Positions 19,723 to 33,866 are shown, counted from the stretch's first letter. The stretch: 64,000 nucleotides of DNA from Onion yellows phytoplasma OY-M (GCA_000009845.1 AP006628.2:530590-594589), one strand, 5' to 3'. The notes: generated by a model from the sequence alone, not told the origin. Program-made: numbers and translations.

Positions 19723-19911
19723 AATTATGTACAAAAACATAATTTTATTTTTCCATTTGTTTATATAATATTAATAGTGAAAGTGTAATTTAAAAAAGTA
19801 TATAAATATTATTAAATATTTTGCTTTAATACAACAAAGATAAAAAAAGATAAAATATTTAATAATGTAGATATATTTATAAAAAGTTCAATCATAAAAG
19901 AGAGGTAAAAA

Positions 19912-20837
19912 ATGTCTTCTAATAAAACAAAGATAAAAAAAATAAATTCATAAAAATTGATTCTGGAGAGAAAAAACCTCCTAAAGTCCAAATGGTAAAT
20001 ACTCAATAATGGGAGGAAATAAAAAAACATATTCAAAAGGTAAAAGTGAAAGAGCAAATCAAAACGCAGGAACTATAACCATAGGAAGAGATAGCGGATA
20101 TGTTCATTATCACGAAAAACCTTTTTGGGCATTGAGTAATTGTTTTATTATAAATACAAAAAATATAAAAGATTTAGAATATCAAACTTTATATAAATTA
20201 TTACAAAAAAATCAAAAAGGCATTAAAAATTTAAAAAACTTAAATAAAAAAGGTAAAAATATTAAAACCAAAGATTTAGAATTTTTTTTGAACAGTATAT
20301 TAAATTTTTTTTAAGTAACATTTCTTTGCAAAAATATTTTACAATTAAAAATATTCACGGAGAACATCAAAAAACTGAACCATCTGGCAAATACTTATGG
20401 ACCCATGGAGGAAAAGGACAAAAAAAGGAATATTGTAATAAATATAATACAGGATCTTATAGCGTAACGATTACAAGAGGAGGAAAACAAAAAAATATTT
20501 GTTATCACAATGAACCTATTTTTGCCACTAATAATTGTTTTGTAATGATGTGTAAACCGAAACTATATGTAACCATTTATATAACTTTCTAATACAAAAG
20601 CAAGAAGAAATTAATAATTTTAGTTGTGTCCTGAATGCAAATCCATATTATATGGGAAGTAAAAATGATCTGCTTTTTTATCTACAAGATTTTCCTTCAT
20701 ATTTGGAAAATTTAGAAAAACAAACCAAAGAACCTAAGACTAAAGAAATAATAGAAAAAACAATCAAACAAATAGATAAAATAAAAAATGAACTTTTAGG
20801 ACATTTGGAACAAATCAAAAATGTAGACGAATGTTAA
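19912..20837 (+). pseudogene. HsdS-like DNA specificity subunit, decayed
   Basis: Several short frames together read as one specificity gene: MSSNKTKIKKINS, stop, FIKIDSGEKKPPKVQMVNGKYSIMGGN (after a shift), then AGTITIGRDSGYVHYHEKPFWALSNCFII. A second half follows with YSVTITRGGKQKNICYHNEPIFATNNCFV, and finally a helical LEKQTKEPKTKEIIEKTIKQIDKIK spacer. The two target-recognition-domain cores and the coiled-coil spacer match the type I/BcgI-like specificity family. At least one early stop and about three frameshifts destroy it. Start ATG 19912 follows AGAGAGG. No methylase or restriction subunit is near, so it is an orphan relic. Confidence 0.62.
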
Positions 20838-20870
20838 TTTTAAGTTGTATTTATAATTTATATTAATAAA

Positions 20871-20894
20871 AAAACCACCCCAAAAGGTGGTTTT
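20871..20894. terminator. Hairpin terminator after the hsdS relic
   Basis: AAAACCACC, six-base loop, GGTGGTTTT followed by T-rich sequence; works on both strands. Confidence 0.75.
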
Positions 20895-20975
20895 AATTTT
20901 ATATTCTGTAGTCTCATATGGAAATAATTTTAAAATAGTTATAATATTTAATAAAAGACAATATAAAAAGATAAA

Positions 20976-20996
20976 AGTAGCCTTTTTGGGGCTACT
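20976..20996 (-). terminator. Terminator of the rRNA-tRNA transcript
   Basis: Minus-strand hairpin AGTAGCC / GGCTACT followed by TTTTATC, 59 bases after the last tRNA gene. It is the likely end of the long rRNA-tRNA operon. Confidence 0.75.
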
Positions 20997-21054
20997 CATT
21001 TGTTTATTTGGCTTAAGAAAGATATAGTTAAAAAAATAAAATCAGAAAATAATA

Positions 21055-21130
21055 TGGTGGCTCCGGACAGAATCGAACTGTCGACACGAGGCTCTTCAGG
21101 CCACTGCTCTACCGACTGAGCTACAGAGCC
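21055..21130 (-). tRNA. tRNA-Phe (GAA)
   Basis: Full cloverleaf with encoded CCA. Anticodon loop CTGAAGA gives GAA. There is one U-U mismatch in the anticodon stem. Last gene of the tRNA array. Confidence 0.9.
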
Positions 21131-21132
21131 TA

Positions 21133-21208
21133 TGGCGGTCCGGACGGGACTTGAACCCGCGATCTCCTGCGTGACAGGCAAGCATGTTAACCACTACACC
21201 ACCGGACC
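21133..21208 (-). tRNA. tRNA-Asp (GTC)
   Basis: Acceptor GGTCCGG pairs with CCGGACC; anticodon loop CTGTCAC; CCA is encoded; two bases separate it from tRNA-Phe. Confidence 0.95.
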
Positions 21209-21213
21209 AATTT

Positions 21214-21290
21214 TGGTTGCGGGGATAGGATTCGAACCTATGACCTTCGGATTATGAGCCCGACGAGCTACCAAACTGCTCTACCCCGCG
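21214..21290 (-). tRNA. Initiator tRNA-fMet (CAT)
   Basis: 77 nt. Anticodon CAT with the first acceptor base C opposite A72 unpaired, the hallmark of bacterial initiator tRNA. This distinguishes it from the two other CAT tRNAs in the array. Confidence 0.93.
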
Positions 21291-21307
21291 GTATAATATT
21301 TAATTGA

Positions 21308-21398
21308 TGGCGGAGGAAGAGGGATTCGAACCCCCGCGTCCTTTCGGACCTCTCAGTTTTCAAGACTGACCCCTTCAACCGGACTTGGGTATTCCTCC
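21308..21398 (-). tRNA. tRNA-Ser (TGA)
   Basis: 91 nt with a long variable arm (GAGGTCCGAAAGGACGC). Anticodon loop CTTGAAA gives TGA. CCA is encoded. Confidence 0.94.
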
Positions 21399-21405
21399 AA
21401 AAAAA

Positions 21406-21482
21406 TGGTGGACCCGGTAGGATTCGAACCTACGACCAACCGGTTATGAGCCGGTAGCTCTGACCAGCTGAGCTACAGGTCC
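21406..21482 (-). tRNA. tRNA-Ile2 (CAT, lysidine type)
   Basis: Anticodon CAT, but the acceptor GGACCTG and arms resemble the Bacillus minor isoleucine tRNA, whose C34 is changed to lysidine to read AUA. Predicting Ile rather than Met rests on this resemblance and on the presence of separate initiator and elongator Met genes nearby. Confidence 0.78.
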
Positions 21483-21483
21483 A

Positions 21484-21560
21484 TGGTAGCGGCAGAGGGA
21501 TTCGAACCCTCGACCTCACGGGTATGAACCGTACACTCTCGCCAGCTGAGCTACACCGCC
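21484..21560 (-). tRNA. tRNA-Met elongator (CAT)
   Basis: GGCGGTGTAGCTCAGCTGGC start and a fully paired acceptor match Firmicutes elongator tRNA-Met; loop TTCATAC; CCA is encoded. Confidence 0.88.
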
Positions 21561-21598
21561 ATCATTTTAAGATTAATATATTAATGTTAATGTTTTTA

Positions 21599-21674
21599 TG
21601 GTGGAGCTTAGCGGGATCGAACCGCTGACCTTCTGTGTGCAAGACAGATGCTCTTCCAGCTGAGCTAAAGCCCC
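21599..21674 (-). tRNA. tRNA-Ala (TGC)
   Basis: Cloverleaf with acceptor GGGGCTT, anticodon loop CTTGCAC and encoded CCA. G-U pairing at position 3 (G3-U70), the alanine identity pair, fits the acceptor ends GGGGCTT / AAGCTCC. Confidence 0.93.
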
Positions 21675-21678
21675 AAAA

Positions 21679-21764
21679 TGGTACCTGGAGTCGGACTTGA
21701 ACCGACACGGCTATAAACCATGGGATTTTAAGTCCCACGTGTCTACCGATTCCACCATCCAGGC
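21679..21764 (-). tRNA. tRNA-Leu (TAA)
   Basis: 86 nt with long variable arm; anticodon loop CTTAAAA gives TAA; CCA is encoded. It reads the dominant UUA codons of this AT-rich genome. Confidence 0.95.
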
Positions 21765-21830
21765 AAACATATAAACATTTTTCGTATTTTGTATAAAAAT
21801 AAAAAAAGAAAAAGAAAGATTAATAAAAAG

Positions 21831-21906
21831 TGGTATCCCGTGAAGGAGTCGAACCTTCGACACCTTGATTAAAAGTCAAGTGCTCTACCAGCTGAGCTAA
21901 CGGGAC
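21831..21906 (-). tRNA. tRNA-Lys (TTT)
   Basis: Acceptor GTCCCGT pairs with ACGGGAT; anticodon loop CTTTTAA gives TTT; CCA is encoded. Confidence 0.95.
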
Positions 21907-21913
21907 AATAAAG

Positions 21914-21989
21914 TGGTGCCAAAAACAGGAATCGAACCCGTAACCTACTGATTACAAATCAGTTGCTCTACCTATTGAGCTATTTTGGC
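21914..21989 (-). tRNA. tRNA-Thr (TGT)
   Basis: Acceptor GCCAAAA; anticodon loop TTTGTAA gives TGT; CCA is encoded. Confidence 0.94.
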
Positions 21990-22041
21990 AATAAAATTAT
22001 TGTTTTTCTATAAAAAAAGAATAAAAAAGATAGTAATTGTT

Positions 22042-22117
22042 TGGTAGAGGATGAGGGACTTGAACCCCCGACATTCTGCTTGTAAGGCAGACGCTCTCCC
22101 AACTGAGCTAATCCTCT
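22042..22117 (-). tRNA. tRNA-Val (TAC)
   Basis: Acceptor AGAGGAT pairs with ATCCTCT; anticodon loop CTTACAA gives TAC; CCA is encoded. First tRNA after the 5S gene. Confidence 0.95.
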
Positions 22118-22142
22118 TTTTTATTCTTTTTTATAAAGCAAA

Positions 22143-22252
22143 CCTTGGCACTCCCTATCTTCGCTCAATAAAGAACTATTGTCAGTACTAAGGACTTAAC
22201 TGCTGTGTTCGGGATGGGAACAGGTGTTGCCCCTTAGTTTTATGCACCAAGG
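22143..22252 (-). rRNA. rrf: 5S ribosomal RNA
   Basis: About 110 nt on the minus strand with terminal helix CCTTGG...CCAAGG and the conserved CCCATCCCGAACAC loop B-C segment. It lies directly after 23S and before the tRNA array. Confidence 0.95.
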
Positions 22253-22284
22253 ATCTTTCAAAACTAGATAAACGTTGGTATTTA

Positions 22285-25160
<2,876 letters not shown>

Positions 25161-25214
25161 TTCGTTTATCTACTTTTCAAAGAGCTTTTTTAAGATTTTG
25201 CCTATTTGTGGTTA

Positions 25215-25291
25215 TGGTGGGCCTAAATGGACTTGAACCACCGACCTCACGCTTATCAGGCGTGTGCTCTAACCAACTGAGCTATAGGCCC
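25215..25291 (-). tRNA. tRNA-Ile (GAT) in the rRNA spacer
   Basis: Acceptor GGGCCTA; anticodon loop CTGATAA gives GAT; CCA is encoded. A single tRNA-Ile in the 16S-23S spacer is the standard phytoplasma arrangement. Confidence 0.97.
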
Positions 25292-25394
25292 TTAATCTTA
25301 AAAAGATTAAAATGTTGCAAATACAATTTGCAAGCAAGTTACAATGAAAAACTTTCTTAAGTCTCTCAAAACTGAAGATGATAATTGTTTCCTT

Positions 25395-26930
<1,536 letters not shown>

Positions 26931-27189
26931 TACAAAATTGATGCATCAAAAATTGCTTTTTGGTGTCAATTTTAAGGTGTTAAAAATAATTAAAAATATT
27001 CGTTAATTATCATCTTCAGTTTTCAAAGATTAAGGTAGTTTTGGTAAAAATTTGTGAAAAAATAAATTAAGAATAAATAATCAAAATATGCAATTTAGCA
27101 AGTTACAAATAATTAAAAAATAATTAAAAGTTGTTGTTTTTGCTTTCAAAAAATGTTTTCAAAGCAAATAAAATCGCAATACCTTTTTT

Positions 27190-27218
27190 ATTATATCACA
27201 TAAAAAAACAAATAGCAA
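27190..27218 (-). promoter_or_regulatory. rRNA promoter, proximal
   Basis: On the minus strand: -35 TTGCTA (complement at 27213-27218), a 17-bp spacer and -10 TATAAT (complement at 27190-27195), about 260 bases upstream of 16S. Confidence 0.75.
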
Positions 27219-27379
27219 ATGTTTTGTTGCTTTTTTTTCAAAATTAAAAAAATAATTGAAATTTGGCAAAATAATTGCTAAAATAAATGGCAAATGTTTG
27301 GATGGTTTTAAGATTGAATTCCGGCAAATTTGGTCTGTCGAAATTGCGCTTCAAAAACGCACAACATAATTACTATAAT

Positions 27380-27408
27380 ATTATAACAAACATTTTAGGA
27401 TTTGGCAA
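27380..27408 (-). promoter_or_regulatory. rRNA promoter, distal
   Basis: On the minus strand: -35 TTGCCA (complement at 27403-27408), a 17-bp spacer and -10 TATAAT (complement at 27380-27385). A second tandem promoter is common for rRNA operons. Confidence 0.75.
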
Positions 27409-27627
27409 GTAAAAAAATACTTTTGTTAAATTTTGTGCAAAATTATATTTTTTTGTAAATGTTTTGGGATATCGATGAAAAATTTGTTATTAAAAAAAGA
27501 TCAAAAAGGAGATGGTATATTTTTAAATAAAACTTTGAGAACCACTAAAAGCGTTTTGTTCGTTTTGTTGTTGTCTAACTGTTGCGTTGCGTTTCTTTAA
27601 ACAAATAAAAAACCTTAAAAATAAAAA

Positions 27628-27649
27628 AACAATCCATTGATGGATTGTT
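27628..27649 (-). terminator. Rho-independent terminator
   Basis: Minus-strand AACAATCCAT, two-base loop, ATGGATTGTT then a seven-T run, 13 bases after the stop of the 193-residue gene. Confidence 0.88.
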
Positions 27650-27662
27650 GCTATTTGAAAGT

Positions 27663-28244
27663 CTATATTCGTTTTAATTGTGTTTGGAAATAGCTTTTTA
27701 CTTCTTCCATATTGAGTTGTTTAGGTTTGAGGTTCCCTTTTTCGTTGGCTTGCATAAAGGTTTGTTTGTACCACAATAATAACTTTTGATAGATACAAAA
27801 ATCTAGATAATAATTAGTGGATGAAGTTGGTACAAAGTTGGGGTGGGGGTTGGTTTGGGATTTGGCTTCTTGTTGTTGTTCTAAACATTTTAATGCCACC
27901 AAAAACCAAGATAAAGAAGTGTTGTAAGGCATAAATCCTTTTATTTCCCATTGAATACAACACTCCAATATCAAGATAAAATCAGTGTTAATAAGGAAAT
28001 ATTTGTGTTTATTGGCATAAAACAAATGAAAACTATTAATATAATGCTTTCTTTGTTGCATCTCTAATACCCATAAATCAAATGATAAATAAAAATAATT
28101 TCTTTTCATATCTAAAAACGGTTGCATAGCTTTATTATTTTTGCAAGTATTTAAACAATGATCATACATACCAAATTCTTTTCTTAAAGCACATAAAGCA
28201 AGATCAGAGGCATAAGGATAAAGTTCATAAGGTATAATTCTCAA
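27663..28244 (-). CDS. Conserved hypothetical protein, possibly of the pyrimidine-dimer glycosylase family
   Basis: 193 residues, intact, starting at ATG 28244 with AAGGAGAT before it. The beginning MRIIPYELYPYAS and the following Leu/Arg/Glu helix are reminiscent of the Pyr_excise (endonuclease V-like) proteins of Firmicutes, which nick DNA at pyrimidine dimers. The similarity I see is confined to the first 40 residues, so this is a weak suggestion. The remainder is rich in Tyr, Phe, Lys and Gln with no membrane span. It is monocistronic with its own terminator. Confidence 0.6.
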   Translation of the reverse strand: MRIIPYELYPYASDLALCALRKEFGMYDHCLNTCKNNKAMQPFLDMKRNYFYLSFDLWVLEMQQRKHYINSFHLFYANKHKYFLINTDFILILECCIQWEIKGFMPYNTSLSWFLVALKCLEQQQEAKSQTNPHPNFVPTSSTNYYLDFCIYQKLLLWYKQTFMQANEKGNLKPKQLNMEEVKSYFQTQLKRI

Positions 28245-28399
28245 TTTTAATATCTCCTTATTTTTAAATACTTTCTTAATAGTAAAAGTTAATTGTTTTG
28301 TTGGTTGTGTGGTTTGGTTGTTTGGTGGTTTTTCGATTTTAATTTATAAAAGAAGTAAAATAAATATTTATTAAAATGTTAAAAAATGCTTTTTTCTTA

Positions 28400-30146
28400 T
28401 TATATCATTTTCTTTTTAGTTTTTTTATCTAAATAATTTGTCATTCTTACTAAAAATAAATAAATGATACTTGACAATAAAATAAGGAGTAATTTGATCA
28501 TAATCAAATACTTTATTTCTATCTGCTTGCCAAATAAAGCCCATACAATGCCAGACAGACGAGAAAATAATGCAGTATCTTTAATATTTAGAATAAATTG
28601 TCGCCAGAATAAAAGGTTTAGTTCTTTGTAATCCTTGTTCAAATAAAATATATTTAAAGACTTGTTTTTGATTCATTCCTAATGAATAAGCAGCCTCAAT
28701 TTGTCCTTTATCCAACATTTTAATATTATGCATGAATAAATTAGTTAAATTAGCAATAGTATTTAGAGAAATAACTAATAAAGTAGTAATAAAAGGAGTA
28801 GCTAAAAAGGATAAGGAGGTTTTTTTAAATAACCAAATAAGGATAATAAATTCCAACATAACAATGCTTGAACCATAATAGGAACAGCATTTAGAAAAAT
28901 AAATAACTCATCAATTAATTTAGATAGACCTTTATAAAGATAAAAAGCTAATAAAGAATTATTTTTTTATTTTGTTTTTCTGCATAAATCTTAATTTTAA
29001 CAAAAAGCAAAGTAATTAAAAATCCTACAATAACACTATCAATAGCCGCCATAAAAGAAAAAACAAACGGTTTTTTATAAGTTGGTAATGTTTTCCAAAC
29101 TTTTTGCCAAAAAGTAATTTCAGTTTTTTTATCACCATTAGAATTATTTGATTGTTTTATTTGTATATAATCTTGGGTAGCTGGTTTTAAAAAATTCTCA
29201 TTATAATATTTTGTTTGTTCTGACTGATCAGAACTTTCATAAACAGCTTTAACAGCTTGTTGGAATTTTTCTTCTGATACTTTAGGATTGTGTTGTGCTT
29301 GTCTAATGAAAAAACCAAAAGGCTCAAAGGCAGGTTCTGCAAATTCATTATCTACAAATTCTAAAGTGGTAAGTTCGCCTGTTGTATCACTATTAGCAAT
29401 ACCTTGAGCAACTGGAGTATCAGTAATAAAACCATCTACTATGCCATCTTTAACTGCATTAACACAAACAGCAGAATCTGGATTAGTTAGTACTTTAGGG
29501 TCTGCTTCAGTACCTTCATATTTAAAATTATTTTTATGGTTTATTAGATGGTCTTTTTCTATTTGTATATGAAAAACAGACCCTTCCATAAGCATTAATT
29601 TTATTTTTTCATTGTCTTGTAATTCAACATTATTGTTTTTTAAAGTTATCAATTCTTGATTGGGTAATTTAAATTTTTGAAAAAATTCTTTTTTATTCTT
29701 TTTAATTAAAATACTTGCTGTTGCTTTTAAATAATTAATTCCATCAAAATTTTTTTGACGTTTTTCAGTATTATTCATAGAACCAATTATAAAATCTACT
29801 TGTTTTTTATTTAGAGCTGTTGTTAACCCTTCAACTCCATCATAGACTTTAATATCTAATTTATAACCTAGTTCTTTTGCTAATTCTTTACAAAATGCCA
29901 TATCAGAACCAATAGTACCATCTTTTCCTTGAAAAGATAAAGGAGGCATATTCATAGTTCCTACAGTAAGTGTTTCTTTGTAATTATCTTCTTTTTTTCT
30001 TTATTTTTAGTGTTATTAAAATCTATTAATCCAAAAATATAAAGATGCATTAATACCCACGACCAAAAGCAAATATGAATTAAATTAAATCTTAGAATGT
30101 GTTTTTTATTTTTTCGTATATATCCAATAATATTGCTGTCTTGCAT
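28400..30146 (-). pseudogene. Fused solute-binding/permease protein of an amino-acid ABC importer, frameshifted
   Basis: Reading through about four shifts, this was one protein: an N-terminal membrane anchor (29961-30146), then a family 3 solute-binding domain (28948-29955), then permease spans with an EAA loop (GQIEAAYSLGMNQKQVF, 28581-28859) and a C-terminal span (28400-28642). The binding domain shows MNMPPLSFQGKDG, GLTTALNKKQVDFIIGSMNNTEKRQ and VNAVKDGIVDGFITDTPVAQG. Fusions of this order are known from GlnP-type importers. No partner ATPase is adjacent. The whole set is decayed relative to the intact importer at 16.4-19.7 kb. Confidence 0.78.
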
Positions 30147-30243
30147 AAACGAGATAACATAAATCCTTTACTTTTATTTTTTTATATAACAAATTTAATT
30201 TACCATTAACTATAAGTCTTAAATTAAGTATAAATTAAATGTT

Positions 30244-30573
30244 TTATTTTGTTAATATTAACTTTTTTGGATTGGTTTTCATAGAATATAAAAAATGGAA
30301 TTTATCATATCCAATAGGACAACAAACACCTTTTTCATCAATGAAAAAAAATATTCTTTCAATATTGTTAATTCTTATTTGGTAAACTCGTTGTTCATCC
30401 ATAATTTTTTGATAAAAATATTTAAAAACATGTTTTATACGAATTTCTGAAATAGAATGGAAACTATTGGAGTTTTTGTTTTCTATAATTTGGAGCCAAG
30501 TATTTTTTTTATCTAAATGTTGTTCTAAATTTAGATCTATATTATCATTGATTTTATTATTATCTAATTGCAA
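30244..30573 (-). CDS. Hypothetical protein fragment adjoining vector sequence
   Basis: 109 codons, mostly Asn/Lys/Ile, with a basic helical centre (IRIKHVFKYFYQK) and a short strand-rich end (ERIFFFIDEKGVCCPIGYDKF). The apparent start lies where phage-vector sequence begins, so the real N-terminal part is unknown. A frame reading ESINHILDIYGNLKAWQLAEKTHMED on the other side of the vector (30655-30730) could be its missing upstream part. Family not recognised. Confidence 0.4.
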   Translation of the reverse strand: MQLDNNKINDNIDLNLEQHLDKKNTWLQIIENKNSNSFHSISEIRIKHVFKYFYQKIMDEQRVYQIRINNIERIFFFIDEKGVCCPIGYDKFHFLYSMKTNPKKLILTK

Positions 30574-30655
30574 CTCGTGAAAGGTAGGCGGATCTCTAGA
30601 GCTGTCGACGCGGCCGCGGAATTAACCCTCACTAAAGGGAACGAATTCGGATCTT
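30574..30655 (+). other. Cloning-vector sequence (T3 promoter and polylinker; not genomic)
   Basis: Contains XbaI, SalI and NotI sites, then the T3 promoter AATTAACCCTCACTAAAGGG at 30620-30639, an EcoRI site and GGATC, the remains of a BamHI/Sau3AI join. The bases before it (GTGAAAGGTAGGCGGATC) look like a lambda arm. The arrangement fits a lambda replacement vector of the DASH/FIX type. Genomic DNA restarts at about 30651-30655. The join to the left is an assembly artefact. Confidence 0.93.
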
Positions 30656-30705
30656 CCATATGAGTTTTTTCAGCTAATTGCCATGCTTTTAAATTACCAT
30701 ATATA

Positions 30706-31375
30706 TCAAGGATATGATTTATTGATTCTAAGTGTTTTGGTAGGATTGCCTTCTACTGTAGTTGTTTTGGTTTTAACTCCGTTTGCAGTTTGAATAAAAA
30801 CTGTTTTGGTAGGTTGGTTGGGTTGGGTTGTTGTTTGTGTAGTTTTGTTGTCTTCTTTAACTGTTGTAACTTTTTTAGTTTCAGTTTCTTTTTCAGTTAT
30901 TGTTTCAGTTGTTGTATTTCCTTCGGTAGTGGTTGTAGTTACTTCAGTTTTAGTAACTGTGCCACCATCTCCAAAAGTTTTAACTGTTACTTTGTTAAGT
31001 TATGGTTCAGTAGTTGTTTCGGTTTTAACGCCTTCAACAGTTTGAGTAACAACTTTTTTAGTAACTTTTCCATCAGCGTCTTTAGTAGTTTCAGTTGTTT
31101 TTTCGTCTTTGGTAACTGTTTTGACTGTTTGAGTCACTTTTCCTTCAGCATCCTTAGTAGTTACAGTTGTTTTGTTTCCTTCTTTAACTGTTGTAACTGT
31201 CTGAATAACTTTATCATCTTCCCCCCAAAGTTTCTACTACTTGAGTTGTTGTTGTTTCAGTTGTTAGTTCTGCTCCAACTGTTTGATAAGTATTAAATAA
31301 AGAAATAAAAAGTAAACTAAATAAAAATAAACTAAAAAATAAAGATTTTTTCTTGCCTAAGCTTACTATTTGCAT
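30706..31375 (-). pseudogene. Thr-rich secreted repeat protein, frameshifted
   Basis: Starts at ATG 31373-31375 with a signal peptide (KKKSLFFSLFLFSLLFISLF, cleaved near VGA). Thr/Lys/Val repeats of the kind TVTKxxKTTETTKDADGKVTK follow. A run of six C at 31221-31226 shifts the frame after 50 codons. After correcting it, repeats continue to an in-frame TAA near 31003 and beyond to about 30706. It resembles a surface-exposed, Thr-rich repeat protein. Another protein in the window with a Thr-rich tail is at 38033. A further shift would extend the frame into the vector. Confidence 0.6.
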
Positions 31376-31766
31376 TTATGCTTGTCCTTCCTTTTACAAT
31401 ATTAATATAGCAAAACAAAATTGCTATTACTTCTATTATAACTCAAAAAGCCAATTTAGAGTATTTTTTACTCAATAATTGTAAAAACCACAAAATAACT
31501 AGTTTTTATGTTATAATATGTTGTGATTAAGTTGTATAAAATATCATCTTTTTATCCAAATTATCAAAAACAATAATAAATATTTTACCAAAAATAATGA
31601 ATTAAGAAATAATTGGTAATGTTTTTCATAATTAATATTTTGCTATTTGCAAAGTTTTTTTATTTATCTTTTTACATGTTTTTCATGTTTTACAATTTTA
31701 TTTTTATTCTTTATTCTTTAATCTATTTTTAATATTTTATAAATTTACAAAAAAGGAGCTATTCTT
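31376..31766. promoter_or_regulatory. Promoter region of gyrB
   Basis: About 390 AT-rich non-coding bases. An extended -10, TATGTTATAAT with TATAAT at 31512-31517, points rightward and is the best promoter candidate for gyrB-gyrA. AAAGGAGC just before 31767 is the gyrB ribosome binding site. Confidence 0.55.
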
Positions 31767-33782
31767 TTGAAAAATTACAATGCCGATAGTATTCAAATTT
31801 TAGAAGGTTTGGAAGCAGTTCGCAAACGACCAGGAATGTATATTGGTTCAACTGCTCAAAAAGGACTTCATCATTTAGTCTGGGAAATCGTTGATAATTC
31901 CATTGATGAAGCTTTAGCAGGACACGCTAACAAAATTACTTTAGAAATCCTACCTGGAGAAATTATTAGTGTTTCTGACAACGGTAGAGGAATCCCAGTT
32001 GATATTCACCCCAAAACAGGAAAACCAGCAGTAGAAACAATTCTAACTACTCTTCATGCTGGAGGAAAATTTGACAATTCTTCTTACAAAGTTTCAGGAG
32101 GACTTCATGGTGTAGGAGCCTCTGTGGTAAATGCTCTTTCTACTTGGTTTACTGTAGAAATTCATCTCAATAAGCAAATCTATTTTCAAAAATACGAAAA
32201 AGGAATTGCAGTTTCGCCTTTGGAAGTAATTGGAAAAACTAACAAACGAGGAACTACTATCCAATTTTTAGCAGACCCTGAAATTTTCCAAGAAACTACC
32301 ATTTATAACTTTGATACTCTCAAAGAAAGAATGCAACAATTATCTTTTTTAAACAAAGGTCTTAAATTAAACATTGCTGACAAAAGATACGAAAAAGAAA
32401 CTGTTTTTAACTTTTGCCATGAAAAAGGTTTGCAAGACTACCTAGATTTCATTAACACTAGTCACAAACAAACTCCTTTTCACGAAATTTTTTATCTGGA
32501 AAAAGAATTCCAAAAACTAGCTTTTGAAATTGTCTTTGAATACACTACCAAAATTCGTCCCCCTAAAAAAGATGCACAAGGAAACGAAATAGAAGAAAAA
32601 GAAGGCAAAGATGCTATTCCTAACTACACCCAAAACCAAAAAATCTTTTCTTTTGTTAACAATATTCCTACTCATGAAGGAGGAACTCACGAAGAAGGCT
32701 TTAAACTAGCCCTAAACCGTGTTATTTCTAAATATGCTAAGGAATTCAATCTTTTAAAAAAAGACGAACATTTATTAAGTGAAGACATCTTAGAAGGAAT
32801 TACTGCTATTATTTCTTTAAAACATCAATACCCTCAATTTGAAGGACAAACTAAAGCCAAACTAGCAAATACTGAAGTAAGACAAATTACATCCCAATTA
32901 TTTGGCGAATTTTTAGAAAAATATTTATTAGAAAATCCCCAAGATTCAAGAAAAATAATTGATAAATGTCTTCTTTCTGCAAATGCCCGTCTAGCTGCTA
33001 AACGTGCTCGTGAAGTAGTAAGAAACAAACCCCTTGATTCTTTAGGTTTTGCCTCCAAATTAGCTGATTGTAGAAGTAAAGACCCTCATATTTCTGAACT
33101 CTACATTGTCGAAGGAGATTCAGCGGGCGGTTCTGCTAAACAAGGAAGAGACTCACGTTTTCAAGCTATCCTTCCTTTACGTGGTAAAGTCCTTAATGTA
33201 GAAAAAAGTCTAGATGCCAAAATTCTTACCAATAAAGAAATTAAATCCTTAATACAAGCAATTGGTGCAGGAATTAACATTGGTAAAGGCAAAGACTTTA
33301 ATATGGATAAAATCCGTTATCACAAAATTATCATTATGACAGATGCCGATGTTGATGGAGCTCACATAAGAACTTTACTATTAACTTTCTTTTTCAGACA
33401 TTTCCGTAAATTAATTGAAAAAGGCTACATCTATTTTGCTCGTCCTCCTTTATACAAATACCAAAAAGGAAAAGGCGCTCCAAAATATTTTTATGATGAA
33501 AAAGCCAAACAAACTTTTGCAACTAAAAACAACTTAAAAGATGGTTTCCAAAGATACAAAGGACTTGGAGAAATGAATCCTAATCAACTTTGGGAAACAA
33601 CTATGGACCCAGAAACTCGTACTCTTCTCAAAGCAAGCCTCAAAGATGCCCTTAATGCTTTAAGTGATGAAGAAGCCTTAATGGAAGCAGACCAAACTTT
33701 TAACATGTTAATGGGAGAAAAAGTCTTACCAAGAAAAAACTTCATCTTAGAAAAAGCCTTAGAAGCTGATTTAGACGTTTAA
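31767..33782 (+). CDS. gyrB: DNA gyrase subunit B
   Basis: 671 residues; the ATPase half of gyrase, which introduces negative supercoils with GyrA. The start is a TTG after AAAAAAGGAGCTATTCT. GHKL motifs are [17 protein letters not shown] and the lid [15 protein letters not shown]. The Toprim domain has [14 protein letters not shown] and [14 protein letters not shown], and the C-terminus has [10 protein letters not shown]. Length and the GyrA-type partner 84 nt downstream favour GyrB over ParE. All catalytic residues are present. Confidence 0.95.
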   Translation: MKNYNADSIQILEGLEAVRKRPGMYIGSTAQKGLHHLVWEIVDNSIDEALAGHANKITLEILPGEIISVSDNGRGIPVDIHPKTGKPAVETILTTLHAGGKFDNSSYKVSGGLHGVGASVVNALSTWFTVEIHLNKQIYFQKYEKGIAVSPLEVIGKTNKRGTTIQFLADPEIFQETTIYNFDTLKERMQQLSFLNKGLKLNIADKRYEKETVFNFCHEKGLQDYLDFINTSHKQTPFHEIFYLEKEFQKLAFEIVFEYTTKIRPPKKDAQGNEIEEKEGKDAIPNYTQNQKIFSFVNNIPTHEGGTHEEGFKLALNRVISKYAKEFNLLKKDEHLLSEDILEGITAIISLKHQYPQFEGQTKAKLANTEVRQITSQLFGEFLEKYLLENPQDSRKIIDKCLLSANARLAAKRAREVVRNKPLDSLGFASKLADCRSKDPHISELYIVEGDSAGGSAKQGRDSRFQAILPLRGKVLNVEKSLDAKILTNKEIKSLIQAIGAGINIGKGKDFNMDKIRYHKIIIMTDADVDGAHIRTLLLTFFFRHFRKLIEKGYIYFARPPLYKYQKGKGAPKYFYDEKAKQTFATKNNLKDGFQRYKGLGEMNPNQLWETTMDPETRTLLKASLKDALNALSDEEALMEADQTFNMLMGEKVLPRKNFILEKALEADLDV

Positions 33783-33866
33783 TTATAAATAATTATTTTA
33801 TACAACTAAAACTAACAAACCATAACATTAAATAACAACTAATATATATTTAAAAAGAGGTTAAAA

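Larger units (their letters stand above)
26931..27627. other. rRNA leader and upstream region
   Basis: About 700 bases without genes. An inverted repeat of the 16S processing stem type flanks the gene (ATAATTAACG... near 27000-27015 against the sequence before 25395). Two leftward promoters lie at 27190-27218 and 27380-27408. The rest is AT-rich. Confidence 0.6.

Noticed and set aside
20996-21181. 61-codon leftward frame across tRNA-Phe and tRNA-Asp
   Set aside because: Entirely explained by the two tRNA genes and their spacer.
30790-31296. Rightward 168- and 79-codon Cys/Ser/Phe- or Val-rich frames
   Set aside because: Mirror images of the Thr-rich repeat gene on the other strand; no ribosome binding site.
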